Positions 7,226-14,661 are shown, counted from the first letter of the stretch. The stretch: DNA of 19,734 bases from Deferribacterales bacterium (GCA_025997275.1 BNUJ01000017.1:1-19734), one strand, 5' to 3'. The notes: generated by a model not told the origin, from the sequence alone. A program made the numbers and translations.

Positions 7226-7995
7226 AAATATTTAGTTTATTTTTGGTTTTAGTTTTTAGTTCTACTGTCGCAAGTGCGGAAAACTATGATTACTTTTGGG
7301 CGGATAATCAGGGTAAGGATAAACATGGTATTGTTAATGTTACCCTCTACAAGGGGGAGCTTGACAGGCAACGAGATTATATGAAGCTGGATGACCAAAT
7401 ACATGTTTGGCGGATAATGCCAGATGGTAGAGGTTTTTTATTTGTCAGCATCCTGTTATCTAATGGCAGGTATATATTTCCAATGGCGCATTTATTTGCT
7501 CCGCAGGCAGGGCAAAGCCATACATTTGGCTTGTTTAGTAATTCATTAGAACATCCTGAATTGCTTTATACATACACCAAAGAAGGCTTTATACTGTCGG
7601 GTGCTAACCTACGCGCATTTCCCGTAAATAAGCAATGCAAGTTGAGCGGCGAGATAGAAGGTCCCAACGGTGGCAAAATGCTGTTCGTTAATGGTGTCAC
7701 CAAAAATAAAGCCACTATTTATACAAAGGAAGATTGGGCGAAAGTGCGGGCTATGCCGAAAGGTGAACTTCGTTCTGGTATAGAAGCAATGATGATTAGT
7801 TTTGAGGCTAGTGCTGGCAATATAATGCAAGACTTCGTAGATAGTGCCATAGCAAAGGCAGAAGCAAAAGTAGCCATATATTGGCAAGTTTCTGTTGATA
7901 ATGACTGGTCGCCCGCTGAAAATCCACAAGAACTAATGCTTGTGCGTGATACGGAGACTGGCGAGATAACTAACCTGTGGAGCTATGGACAATAA
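7222..7995 (+). CDS. Secreted protein of unknown function
   Basis: A 257-residue protein starting at GTG 7222, 6 nt after AGAGG (7211-7215). A classical signal peptide is visible: MK, a hydrophobic core (3-12), and a signal peptidase I site ASA before Glu20. There is no lipobox cysteine, so the mature protein should be soluble and exported. The mature part has no recognised motif. It has a single cysteine (in NKQCKL, about residue 139), a Tyr/Trp-rich start (NYDYFWADN) and a helical stretch near 185-215. It lies 58 bp after the nuclease on the same strand and has no promoter of its own that I could see, so it is probably co-transcribed. Its role is unknown. Confidence 0.75.
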   Translation: MKIFSLFLVLVFSSTVASAENYDYFWADNQGKDKHGIVNVTLYKGELDRQRDYMKLDDQIHVWRIMPDGRGFLFVSILLSNGRYIFPMAHLFAPQAGQSHTFGLFSNSLEHPELLYTYTKEGFILSGANLRAFPVNKQCKLSGEIEGPNGGKMLFVNGVTKNKATIYTKEDWAKVRAMPKGELRSGIEAMMISFEASAGNIMQDFVDSAIAKAEAKVAIYWQVSVDNDWSPAENPQELMLVRDTETGEITNLWSYGQ

Positions 7996-8071
7996 TGAAT
8001 TACATCAGCATTATGCTCTGGTATGGAGGTGGCAAGTTCACAGACTCCCAAGGGCGATATATAGTCAGCCG

Positions 8072-8100
8072 TTGACAATAGCATTTGAGTCTGCTACATT
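8072..8100 (+). promoter_or_regulatory. Promoter and candidate operator of the toxin-antitoxin pair
   Basis: TTGACA (8072-8077) and TACATT (8095-8100) are 17 bp apart. The inverted repeat TAGCA-N8-TGCTA (8079-8096) sits in the spacer and touches the -10 box, as expected for antitoxin autorepression. The ribosome site GGAGGG (8108-8113) precedes the antitoxin ATG 8118. Confidence 0.65.
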
Positions 8101-8117
8101 AAATCACGGAGGGCATT

Positions 8118-8339
8118 ATGACTGCACGTGAAATGATTAAGAGCGAAATTGATTTATTGCCTGAAGCTATTGTGGTGCAGGTGGGGGACTACATTTCTTT
8201 TCAGAAGTATAGGCTGGCAACCTCTGACGATACGACTTATCTAAATTCAATCCCAGATATGATGAACTCTATAAAAGAGGGCAACGCAACCCCGTTGTCT
8301 GAATGTGTTGACGTATCAAAGATATGGGCTGATGTATAA
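8118..8339 (+). CDS. Antitoxin of the YoeB-type pair
   Basis: A 73-residue protein. Its N-terminal half (MTAREMIKSEIDLLPEAIV, then VGDYISFQKYRLA) looks like the DUF2281-type helical DNA-binding or dimer region. The acidic C-terminal half, with TTYLNSIPDMMNSIKEG, resembles the toxin-wrapping tail of YefM/RelB-like antitoxins. It overlaps the toxin gene by 8 nt, giving coupled translation with antitoxin first. It is expected to neutralise the toxin and repress the promoter at 8072-8100. Confidence 0.8.
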   Translation: MTAREMIKSEIDLLPEAIVVQVGDYISFQKYRLATSDDTTYLNSIPDMMNSIKEGNATPLSECVDVSKIWADV

Positions 8340-8607
8340 ACTTGTGCTCACGCAACAAGCAGCTAAAGATGCTACTAAGTCAGAGCAAGCAGGTTTGAAA
8401 CCTAAAGTAGTCTCATTGTTGCATATCTTGAAAGAAAACCCATTTCAAAATCCACCGCCTTATGAAAAACTCAAAGGATTGGATAGCACCTATTCCAGAC
8501 GTATCAATAGGCAACATCGCCTAGTATACCAGCTTTTACCTAGTGATGGAGGCACATCTTTCAAGGGTGTTATAAAGATAATTAGAATGTGGACGCACTA
8601 CGAATAA
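8332..8607 (+). CDS. yoeB: YoeB/Txe-family mRNA interferase toxin
   Basis: A 91-residue toxin of the RelE superfamily; family members cleave mRNA at the ribosomal A site. Family marks are NPF...PPPYEKLKGL (36-50), SRRINRQHRLVYQ (55-67) and the C-terminal WTHYE. Residues matching the catalytic set of E. coli YoeB appear to be Glu45, Arg63 and His89, so the enzyme looks intact. A glycine-containing insertion, PSDGGTSFKG (70-79), lengthens the turn before the last strand. The start ATG 8332 overlaps the antitoxin end and gives the expected N-terminus MYKLVLTQQA; the frame also has an in-frame ATG at 8305, which would add nine atypical residues. Confidence 0.9.
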   Translation: MYKLVLTQQAAKDATKSEQAGLKPKVVSLLHILKENPFQNPPPYEKLKGLDSTYSRRINRQHRLVYQLLPSDGGTSFKGVIKIIRMWTHYE

Positions 8608-8702
8608 AACGTGCCTAGTGGGCGTGTCTTCCTGTCTACAATAGGCTATGGAGGAATTATTAAATAATCGTCCCTTATTGTCCCATAAGCACCCTTTAGG
8701 GT

Positions 8703-8731
8703 TTGTCTCGTTGGTGGTGTCTGTGTATAAT
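8703..8731 (+). promoter_or_regulatory. Strong sigma70-like promoter without a downstream gene
   Basis: TTGTCT (8703-8708) and a perfect TATAAT (8726-8731) are 17 bp apart, with T-G dinucleotides just upstream of the -10. The next plus-strand gene is beyond the palindrome centre, and the next genes (9023-9766) run towards it, so the transcript should be non-coding or encode only a tiny peptide. Confidence 0.6.
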
Positions 8732-8737
8732 CATTAT

Positions 8738-8932
8738 GTGCTTGGGGAAGGATACGCTATCTGGTTGAAATAAAGCTATAGCGGTCTGACAATTTGCAAC
8801 TGATTTAATGACAACACCAATATGCTAGCGTTGGGTTCTGTTGTTGGTTCTGAGGTTGCACGGAAAAAAGTTGTTAGATTATCGGGTTTCGTATCGCCTG
8901 ATTGCACCTTGGTAAAAGATATTCCATTTTTT
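8738..8932 (+). ncRNA. Candidate structured small RNA
   Basis: The start is set about 7 nt after the -10 box and the end at the T-run 8927-8932; both are estimates. Stems seen by eye are CGCTAT/ATAGCG (8755-8760 with 8778-8783), ACAACACCAA with TTGG and TGTTGT (8811-8820 with 8831-8844, one 4-nt bulge, loop containing GCTAGC), and ATCGGG/CCTGAT (8881-8886 with 8897-8902, one wobble). The heptamer GGTTCTG occurs twice (8834-8840, 8846-8852). The two ends do not pair with each other, which argues against 6S RNA. No known family was recognised. Confidence 0.3.
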
Positions 8933-9022
8933 ATTACTGGTTTTAAGGGTTAGTTAGAGATTAAAAGGTGTTTTCAAGCTCCGATGGGGAGGAGAGAAAT
9001 ATCCAATGGTCTCTGACTGCCC

Positions 9023-9304
9023 TTAGAAAACCATTATATCCTTGCCTGTTTCGTTAAGTGCCACAGGGCTATTAGCGGATAACGTCTTTACTAGCCCGAT
9101 ACTGATTTTAATAGTATGAACATCCTTTTCCAGATAATCAATACGACCTTCGTGTAGCGGAATTATCTTGAGCATAGTGGTCGCCCATTCTTTTATAGTG
9201 CCAGCCCTAAATATTATCCAACCCACGCCAGCGATGGCAACTATCAACGTGACGGCACTTGCGACAACAGGCAACCACTCTTTTATAAGATTGAGAGTAT
9301 TCAT
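9023..9304 (-). CDS. Small one-pass membrane protein downstream of the PPIase
   Basis: A 93-residue protein with a single hydrophobic segment at about 10-32 (WLPVVASAVTLIVAIAGVGW within it). A charged, probably helical segment (about 48-70, with EGRIDYLEKDVHTIK) could form a short coiled coil. The layout recalls small phage-type membrane proteins but has no diagnostic motif. It begins 31 bp after the PPIase stop, with a purine-rich AGGGTGGAGG leader, and is probably in the same operon. Confidence 0.65.
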   Translation of the reverse strand: MNTLNLIKEWLPVVASAVTLIVAIAGVGWIIFRAGTIKEWATTMLKIIPLHEGRIDYLEKDVHTIKISIGLVKTLSANSPVALNETGKDIMVF

Positions 9305-9335
9305 ACCTCCACCCTACATCAAAGATATTTAGCTG

Positions 9336-9766
9336 TCAACCCCTATTCTTTGCCTTTCTGCCAGCTTTACTAGCGACTTGCTTCTTTTTCTTGTCAGTTG
9401 CTTTCTTAGACGACACTTTTTTATCCGCTGCGGGCTTATCTTGGGTAGCTGGCTTAGTAGCTGGTGCATTGAACTGCAGCGTTGCCTCTATTATTTCAAC
9501 TGTCTTTGTCGGCACGTCTTGGTGCATACCCTTATTGCCTGTTTGCACTTGCGCAATTTTATTCACCACATCCATGCCAGCAATCACCTTGCCGAACACT
9601 GCATAGCCTATACCCTGCATAGTGTTGTTTTGGTAGTCTAAAAATGAATTATTGTTGACGTTTATAAAAAACTGCGAGGTAGCAGAGTCTGGCACATTCG
9701 TGCGCGCCATAGCTACCGTGCCAATAGCATTCCTCAGCCCATTAGCAGCTTCGTTCTTTATCGGCG
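9336..9766 (-). pseudogene. PPIase gene, left copy, truncated at the palindrome junction
   Basis: This arm carries only the C-terminal part of the cyclophilin, from PIKNEAANG to the Lys/Ala-rich tail. Upstream of 9766 the frame runs only two or three codons (QKS in place of QKP) before a TGA at 9776-9774. The FHR and GFMIQGG active-site segments are missing, so this copy could not be an active enzyme. ATG 9710 is an internal methionine, not the native start. The loss is a direct result of the inverted junction. Confidence 0.85.
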
Positions 9767-9968
9767 ACTTTTGTCACGCTGAAAACTAACTATGGGAATA
9801 TCGTATTGGAGTTATATCCCGATAAAGCTCCTATAACTGTTAAGAACTTCACTGACTACGTGAAAGCGGGCTATTATAGTGGAACGATTTTTCATCGTGT
9901 AATCCCTGGGTTTATGATACAGGGTGGCGGAATGACCGTTGATATGGTGGAAAAGTCTGGGCAAAAGC
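9767..9968. other. Unpaired 202-bp centre of the palindrome
   Basis: This is the only stretch present once. It encodes, on the plus strand, the N-terminal half of the cyclophilin-type PPIase that continues into the right arm. The junction with the left arm is at 9766/9767. CTTTTG at 9768-9773 is shared with the mirrored sequence just past the end of pairing (CAAAAG at 9962-9967 on the plus strand), offset by a single mismatch at 9767. Such a short match is typical of template-switch or microhomology junctions. Confidence 0.9.
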
Positions 9969-10399
9969 CGCCGATAAAGAACGAAGCTGCTAATGGGCTG
10001 AGGAATGCTATTGGCACGGTAGCTATGGCGCGCACGAATGTGCCAGACTCTGCTACCTCGCAGTTTTTTATAAACGTCAACAATAATTCATTTTTAGACT
10101 ACCAAAACAACACTATGCAGGGTATAGGCTATGCAGTGTTCGGCAAGGTGATTGCTGGCATGGATGTGGTGAATAAAATTGCGCAAGTGCAAACAGGCAA
10201 TAAGGGTATGCACCAAGACGTGCCGACAAAGACAGTTGAAATAATAGAGGCAACGCTGCAGTTCAATGCACCAGCTACTAAGCCAGCTACCCAAGATAAG
10301 CCCGCAGCGGATAAAAAAGTGTCGTCTAAGAAAGCAACTGACAAGAAAAAGAAGCAAGTCGCTAGTAAAGCTGGCAGAAAGGCAAAGAATAGGGGTTGA
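9767..10399 (+). CDS. Cyclophilin-type peptidyl-prolyl cis-trans isomerase, start codon missing
   Basis: The reading frame covers almost the whole cyclophilin domain from VTLKTNYGNIVLELY to the end of the fold near VEIIEATLQ. Active-site segments are visible: NFTDYV, FHRVIPGFMIQGGG (Arg and Gln of the catalytic pocket) and SQFFINV. The enzyme isomerises Xaa-Pro bonds during folding. A low-complexity tail of about 45 residues rich in Lys, Ala and Thr follows (KPAADKKVSSKK, TDKKKKQ), unlike the short C-terminus of E. coli PpiA/PpiB. The frame stays open leftwards across the junction to 9746 with no ATG, GTG or TTG. The first usable start is TTG 9806, which would remove the first strand, so the native start and any signal peptide lie beyond the junction. 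Cytoplasmic or periplasmic location therefore cannot be judged. Confidence 0.88.
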   Translation, partial: TFVTLKTNYGNIVLELYPDKAPITVKNFTDYVKAGYYSGTIFHRVIPGFMIQGGGMTVDMVEKSGQKPPIKNEAANGLRNAIGTVAMARTNVPDSATSQFFINVNNNSFLDYQNNTMQGIGYAVFGKVIAGMDVVNKIAQVQTGNKGMHQDVPTKTVEIIEATLQFNAPATKPATQDKPAADKKVSSKKATDKKKKQVASKAGRKAKNRG

Positions 10400-10430
10400 C
10401 AGCTAAATATCTTTGATGTAGGGTGGAGGT

Positions 10431-10712
10431 ATGAATACTCTCAATCTTATAAAAGAGTGGTTGCCTGTTGTCGCAAGTGCCGTCACGTTGATAGTTGCCA
10501 TCGCTGGCGTGGGTTGGATAATATTTAGGGCTGGCACTATAAAAGAATGGGCGACCACTATGCTCAAGATAATTCCGCTACACGAAGGTCGTATTGATTA
10601 TCTGGAAAAGGATGTTCATACTATTAAAATCAGTATCGGGCTAGTAAAGACGTTATCCGCTAATAGCCCTGTGGCACTTAACGAAACAGGCAAGGATATA
10701 ATGGTTTTCTAA
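10431..10712 (+). CDS. Small one-pass membrane protein, mirror copy
   Basis: Same 93-residue protein as the minus-strand gene at 9023-9304. In this arm it follows the nearly complete PPIase, so this is the arrangement to use when judging the operon: isomerase, 31-bp gap, membrane protein. Confidence 0.65.
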   Translation: MNTLNLIKEWLPVVASAVTLIVAIAGVGWIIFRAGTIKEWATTMLKIIPLHEGRIDYLEKDVHTIKISIGLVKTLSANSPVALNETGKDIMVF

Positions 10713-11127
10713 GGGCAGTCAGAGACCATTGGATATTTCTCTCCTCCCCATCGGAGCTTGAAAACACCTTTTAATCTCTAACTAACCCTTAAAACCAGTA
10801 ATAAAAAATGGAATATCTTTTACCAAGGTGCAATCAGGCGATACGAAACCCGATAATCTAACAACTTTTTTCCGTGCAACCTCAGAACCAACAACAGAAC
10901 CCAACGCTAGCATATTGGTGTTGTCATTAAATCAGTTGCAAATTGTCAGACCGCTATAGCTTTATTTCAACCAGATAGCGTATCCTTCCCCAAGCACATA
11001 ATGATTATACACAGACACCACCAACGAGACAAACCCTAAAGGGTGCTTATGGGACAATAAGGGACGATTATTTAATAATTCCTCCATAGCCTATTGTAGA
11101 CAGGAAGACACGCCCACTAGGCACGTT
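10713..11127. other. Gene-poor region, mirror copy
   Basis: Reverse complement of 8608-9022. The promoter corresponds to 11004-11032 and the weak 41-codon frame to 10962-11087, both on the minus strand. Confidence 0.6.
10803..10997 (-). ncRNA. Candidate structured small RNA, mirror copy
   Basis: Mirror of 8738-8932. It reads leftwards from its promoter (11004-11032) towards the small membrane-protein gene. Confidence 0.3.
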
Positions 11128-11403
11128 TTATTCGTAGTGCGTCCACATTCTAATTATCTTTATAACACCCTTGAAAGATGTGCCTCCATCACTAGGTAAA
11201 AGCTGGTATACTAGGCGATGTTGCCTATTGATACGTCTGGAATAGGTGCTATCCAATCCTTTGAGTTTTTCATAAGGCGGTGGATTTTGAAATGGGTTTT
11301 CTTTCAAGATATGCAACAATGAGACTACTTTAGGTTTCAAACCTGCTTGCTCTGACTTAGTAGCATCTTTAGCTGCTTGTTGCGTGAGCACAAGTTTATA
11401 CAT
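11128..11403 (-). CDS. yoeB: YoeB/Txe-family toxin, mirror copy
   Basis: Identical to the toxin at 8332-8607, with the same catalytic residues. The twin is not an independent second locus if the palindrome is artificial. Confidence 0.9.
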   Translation of the reverse strand: MYKLVLTQQAAKDATKSEQAGLKPKVVSLLHILKENPFQNPPPYEKLKGLDSTYSRRINRQHRLVYQLLPSDGGTSFKGVIKIIRMWTHYE

Positions 11404-11617
11404 CAGCCCATATCTTTGATACGTCAACACATTCAGACAACGGGGTTGCGTTGCCCTCTTTTATAGAGTTCATCATATCTGGGATTGAATTTAGATAAGT
11501 CGTATCGTCAGAGGTTGCCAGCCTATACTTCTGAAAAGAAATGTAGTCCCCCACCTGCACCACAATAGCTTCAGGCAATAAATCAATTTCGCTCTTAATC
11601 ATTTCACGTGCAGTCAT
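11396..11617 (-). CDS. YoeB-type antitoxin, mirror copy
   Basis: Identical to 8118-8339, overlapping the toxin by 8 nt. Confidence 0.8.
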   Translation of the reverse strand: MTAREMIKSEIDLLPEAIVVQVGDYISFQKYRLATSDDTTYLNSIPDMMNSIKEGNATPLSECVDVSKIWADV

Positions 11618-11634
11618 AATGCCCTCCGTGATTT

Positions 11635-11663
11635 AATGTAGCAGACTCAAATGCTATTGTCAA
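11635..11663 (-). promoter_or_regulatory. Toxin-antitoxin promoter and operator, mirror copy
   Basis: Mirror of 8072-8100. The TAGCA-N8-TGCTA dyad is at 11639-11656. Confidence 0.65.
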
Positions 11664-11739
11664 CGGCTGACTATATATCGCCCTTGGGAGTCTGTGAACT
11701 TGCCACCTCCATACCAGAGCATAATGCTGATGTAATTCA

Positions 11740-12513
11740 TTATTGTCCATAGCTCCACAGGTTAGTTATCTCGCCAGTCTCCGTATCACGCACAAGCATT
11801 AGTTCTTGTGGATTTTCAGCGGGCGACCAGTCATTATCAACAGAAACTTGCCAATATATGGCTACTTTTGCTTCTGCCTTTGCTATGGCACTATCTACGA
11901 AGTCTTGCATTATATTGCCAGCACTAGCCTCAAAACTAATCATCATTGCTTCTATACCAGAACGAAGTTCACCTTTCGGCATAGCCCGCACTTTCGCCCA
12001 ATCTTCCTTTGTATAAATAGTGGCTTTATTTTTGGTGACACCATTAACGAACAGCATTTTGCCACCGTTGGGACCTTCTATCTCGCCGCTCAACTTGCAT
12101 TGCTTATTTACGGGAAATGCGCGTAGGTTAGCACCCGACAGTATAAAGCCTTCTTTGGTGTATGTATAAAGCAATTCAGGATGTTCTAATGAATTACTAA
12201 ACAAGCCAAATGTATGGCTTTGCCCTGCCTGCGGAGCAAATAAATGCGCCATTGGAAATATATACCTGCCATTAGATAACAGGATGCTGACAAATAAAAA
12301 ACCTCTACCATCTGGCATTATCCGCCAAACATGTATTTGGTCATCCAGCTTCATATAATCTCGTTGCCTGTCAAGCTCCCCCTTGTAGAGGGTAACATTA
12401 ACAATACCATGTTTATCCTTACCCTGATTATCCGCCCAAAAGTAATCATAGTTTTCCGCACTTGCGACAGTAGAACTAAAAACTAAAACCAAAAATAAAC
12501 TAAATATTTTCAC
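11740..12513 (-). CDS. Secreted protein of unknown function, mirror copy
   Basis: Identical to 7222-7995, with the same GTG start and signal peptide ending ASA. Confidence 0.75.
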   Translation of the reverse strand: MKIFSLFLVLVFSSTVASAENYDYFWADNQGKDKHGIVNVTLYKGELDRQRDYMKLDDQIHVWRIMPDGRGFLFVSILLSNGRYIFPMAHLFAPQAGQSHTFGLFSNSLEHPELLYTYTKEGFILSGANLRAFPVNKQCKLSGEIEGPNGGKMLFVNGVTKNKATIYTKEDWAKVRAMPKGELRSGIEAMMISFEASAGNIMQDFVDSAIAKAEAKVAIYWQVSVDNDWSPAENPQELMLVRDTETGEITNLWSYGQ

Positions 12514-12575
12514 TTGTTACCTCTGTCAAACTTACGTCCTAGAACTGCACCGATTGTGCCAATAACGGATATCAA
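12510..12575 (-). CDS. Possible 21-codon coupling ORF, mirror copy
   Basis: Mirror of 7160-7225, with the same stop/start overlaps on both sides. Confidence 0.25.
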   Translation of the reverse strand: MISVIGTIGAVLGRKFDRGNK

Positions 12576-13615
12576 AGCCCTTTTTCCTTACGTATATCCG
12601 ATAATATTTTCCCGTTGTAAGAAAAACAGTTGAAACCGCTACCGATAATGCCTTTCCCATATTCCAATAATATTGTTGCCAGACCAGAAAGGGAGTGTTC
12701 TTTCCCCTTATACTTAACCTTGTTACGTTCAACGCTCACAACCTTACATTTAATATCAGGTTTGCGCGTACAGGTCAGCTCGTCGCCCTCTTTAAGACCC
12801 AGCATTTTGAACGTAGTCTTAGGTCTTTTTTTGCTGTCAGTAGCTTGTTTACGTTCTTTTTGCTCCTCGTCATTGCTATCAGCAGGGGTTGACAGGTTTT
12901 CGGCTTTTTTGCTAAAGACTTGTTCCAATGCCTTTTTTACTAGAGGCTCATAAAGTTCACGGTTGTTTTTGGTTTTTTGTTTGTCCAGCTCGTCTAGTGT
13001 CCAGTTTGTAAGTTTTTCGGGCTTTTCAAGTTCCTTTTCTATAAATGAACGTATAGTGGCAACCTGCTTTTCTTGTTCAGCAAGTTTACGTATCTTGTCT
13101 ATATCAAAACTATCTTTGCATAACAGCCGTATATGCTCAATATGTTCAGCACTCACATTACCAGTTATATCAAACTGATAGTATGGTTCGACGTCAAGCA
13201 CATTCGTAGTTTTTGTATCCATATAGAGCCTATATTTTTTGCCGTTTGTAAGTATGGCTACAGTTTTCTTCCCTTTGCCACACAAGCCGTTATAGTATTT
13301 GGACAGTTGAGTCTCAAATTCTTCGTTATCAAGATTTTTCCCGAACGCCTTACATTCAACAAGAATGCTTTCACGCCCATCCATAGACACAGTGTAATCG
13401 GCTCTCATATCCTTCTTCTTGCCATAGCTTGCGTTAGCTTCACGATGAATATCTTTTACCTCATCGTAACCCAACATTTTCAAAAATGGCTCAATTAGAA
13501 CCGCTTTTGTCTGTCCCTCGTTTTTATCTATAGTAACCACAATGCTCTGGTCGTCAAGCCTTGGGTTAATCTCCTCCACCACGAAACGTTTCAGCCTTTC
13601 CCTTATGTCTTGCAC
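12572..13615 (-). CDS. PD-(D/E)xK nuclease with HsdR-N-like domain, mirror copy
   Basis: Identical to 6120-7163, including Glu42, Asp73 and ECK 87-89. Confidence 0.8.
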   Translation of the reverse strand: MQDIRERLKRFVVEEINPRLDDQSIVVTIDKNEGQTKAVLIEPFLKMLGYDEVKDIHREANASYGKKKDMRADYTVSMDGRESILVECKAFGKNLDNEEFETQLSKYYNGLCGKGKKTVAILTNGKKYRLYMDTKTTNVLDVEPYYQFDITGNVSAEHIEHIRLLCKDSFDIDKIRKLAEQEKQVATIRSFIEKELEKPEKLTNWTLDELDKQKTKNNRELYEPLVKKALEQVFSKKAENLSTPADSNDEEQKERKQATDSKKRPKTTFKMLGLKEGDELTCTRKPDIKCKVVSVERNKVKYKGKEHSLSGLATILLEYGKGIIGSGFNCFSYNGKILSDIRKEKGL

Positions 13616-13658
13616 AGCAATCCTCCATAAAAAATCATTTAAGATTACATTTTTTCCG

Positions 13659-13687
13659 ATATTATATCTTTAGAGTTTAGTTGTCAA
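13659..13687 (-). promoter_or_regulatory. Nuclease promoter, mirror copy
   Basis: Mirror of 6048-6076 (TTGACA with TATAAT or TAATAT). The matching XRE operator candidate is at 13710-13727. Confidence 0.6.
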
Positions 13688-13776
13688 GGAAAATTTAATG
13701 TTAAAAGACTAATTTTATAAAAAATTATATTTATAATGCATTGTTATTAGGTAGCAAGTGAATATATTATTTTAGT

Positions 13777-14103
13777 ATGAGTATAAAGAAAGTCTTTGGT
13801 AGGAACTTAAAGAATTACCGCAAGCAGAGCAAGCTATCGCAAGAGGAACTAGCAGAACGGATAGACGTAACGCCGCAACATTTAAGTCATATAGAGTGCG
13901 GACACGTTTTTATGTCTGCCGAGTTGTTGGAGAAAATCACCCGCACGTTGGGGGTGTCAGCCTCTGCAATGTTTTACAGCACTATGGAGAAATCAGCTGA
14001 TACCAATATATTGAGTGTAGTTGACCAGATTATAGAGCGGGAGCTTGCCAACGCCGCAAACATTATCAAACTGCAAATACGCCAGAAACAAGCGAGAACG
14101 TGA
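13777..14103 (+). CDS. XRE-family regulator, mirror copy
   Basis: Identical to 5632-5958, on the plus strand here. Confidence 0.85.
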   Translation: MSIKKVFGRNLKNYRKQSKLSQEELAERIDVTPQHLSHIECGHVFMSAELLEKITRTLGVSASAMFYSTMEKSADTNILSVVDQIIERELANAANIIKLQIRQKQART

Positions 14104-14131
14104 GAGCTAACCCCTTTTGAGGTTAGAACAA
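14086..14131 (-). repeat. 46-bp direct repeat copy B, mirror
   Basis: Mirror of 5604-5649. It contains the intergenic hairpin (14107-14126). Confidence 0.8.
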
Positions 14132-14135
14132 TTAT

Positions 14136-14528
14136 TTAGTTAGCGTAATCTAGTTCTGCCTTTAATGCTCTTTGTAGCGTTTGTGATACATTTACCCCGT
14201 TCTTTTCAGCTGCAATCTTCAACCAAGCAGGTATAGAGGCGTTTATACGCACAGATTTTCTATTAAGTTCCTGTAAATATATGGGTTCAACCTCTACCAA
14301 CATTGCGAATTCGCTTTTTTTTAGTTTCAAGTCTGAAACGGGGGTGGCTTTTGGTGCAGGGTAGTATTCAAGGTGTGATGCCATATAGCCGCCTAAGGCT
14401 TCTTTTGCCATTTCATAAGCGTGTTCGGCATTGTCGCCATAGCTGATACAGCCCTGCAAATCAGGGAACGACACGGACACCGCCCCATTGTCAGGTTCAA
14501 ATATTGCTGGATATATCAAACTTTCCAT
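14136..14528 (-). CDS. hicB: HicB-family antitoxin, mirror copy
   Basis: Identical to 5207-5599, with the same N-terminal HicB fold and C-terminal ribbon-helix-helix region. Confidence 0.88.
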   Translation of the reverse strand: MESLIYPAIFEPDNGAVSVSFPDLQGCISYGDNAEHAYEMAKEALGGYMASHLEYYPAPKATPVSDLKLKKSEFAMLVEVEPIYLQELNRKSVRINASIPAWLKIAAEKNGVNVSQTLQRALKAELDYAN

Positions 14529-14538
14529 ATACTACCCC

Positions 14539-14600
14539 CTATTTAAGTCCCGCTTGTTTTAGCAGCTTATTAAGCGTGCTATCAGCTCTTTGCCGTTCAT
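14539..14600 (-). pseudogene. hicA remnant, mirror copy
   Basis: Mirror of 5135-5196, with the same frameshift and deletion. Confidence 0.6.
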
Positions 14601-14606
14601 ATTGGT

Positions 14607-14635
14607 ATTATACACACTATTTTGTGTAAAAACAA
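14607..14635 (-). promoter_or_regulatory. hicAB promoter and operator, mirror copy
   Basis: Mirror of 5100-5128. The TACACA-N6-TGTGTA dyad is at 14611-14628. Confidence 0.65.
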
Positions 14636-14661
14636 GGATTTATTTCTATGTCCCTTATCCA

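Larger units (their letters stand above)
8608..9022. other. Gene-poor 415-bp region between toxin and small membrane-protein gene
   Basis: No convincing protein gene is seen. The region holds the inverted repeat ACCCT-TT-AGGGT (8691-8702), a strong plus-strand promoter directly after it (8703-8731), and several hairpins (8755-8783, 8811-8844, 8881-8902). A weak 41-codon frame (8648-8773) runs across the promoter. No tRNA, RNase P, tmRNA or SRP RNA signature was recognised. Confidence 0.6.
1..9766. repeat. Left arm of a 9.77-kb inverted repeat
   Basis: This arm is the reverse complement of 9969-19734. The window ends pair, all coding regions occur twice with identical proteins on opposite strands, and intergenic segments compared by eye also match. 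Pairing runs to base 9766 (the end of ...TCGGCG) and breaks at 9767, where the left base is A and the mirrored base would be G. I saw no mismatch inside the arm but could not check every base. The perfect identity implies a very recent or artificial duplication. Confidence 0.97.

Noticed and set aside
8648..8773. 41-codon plus-strand ORF starting MEELLNNRPLL
   Set aside because: It has no Shine-Dalgarno before ATG 8648, runs across a strong promoter and dyad, and matches no family I know. It is left as a weak possibility only.
8738..8932. 6S RNA, tmRNA, RNase P or SRP RNA in the gene-poor region
   Set aside because: The ends do not pair as in 6S RNA, and no recognisable conserved core of the other RNAs is present.
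9378..9641. Hydrophobic ORF antisense to the PPIase gene (and its mirror at 10094-10357)
   Set aside because: It is a shadow frame of the cyclophilin coding sequence with no ribosome site; the sense frame has clear active-site motifs.
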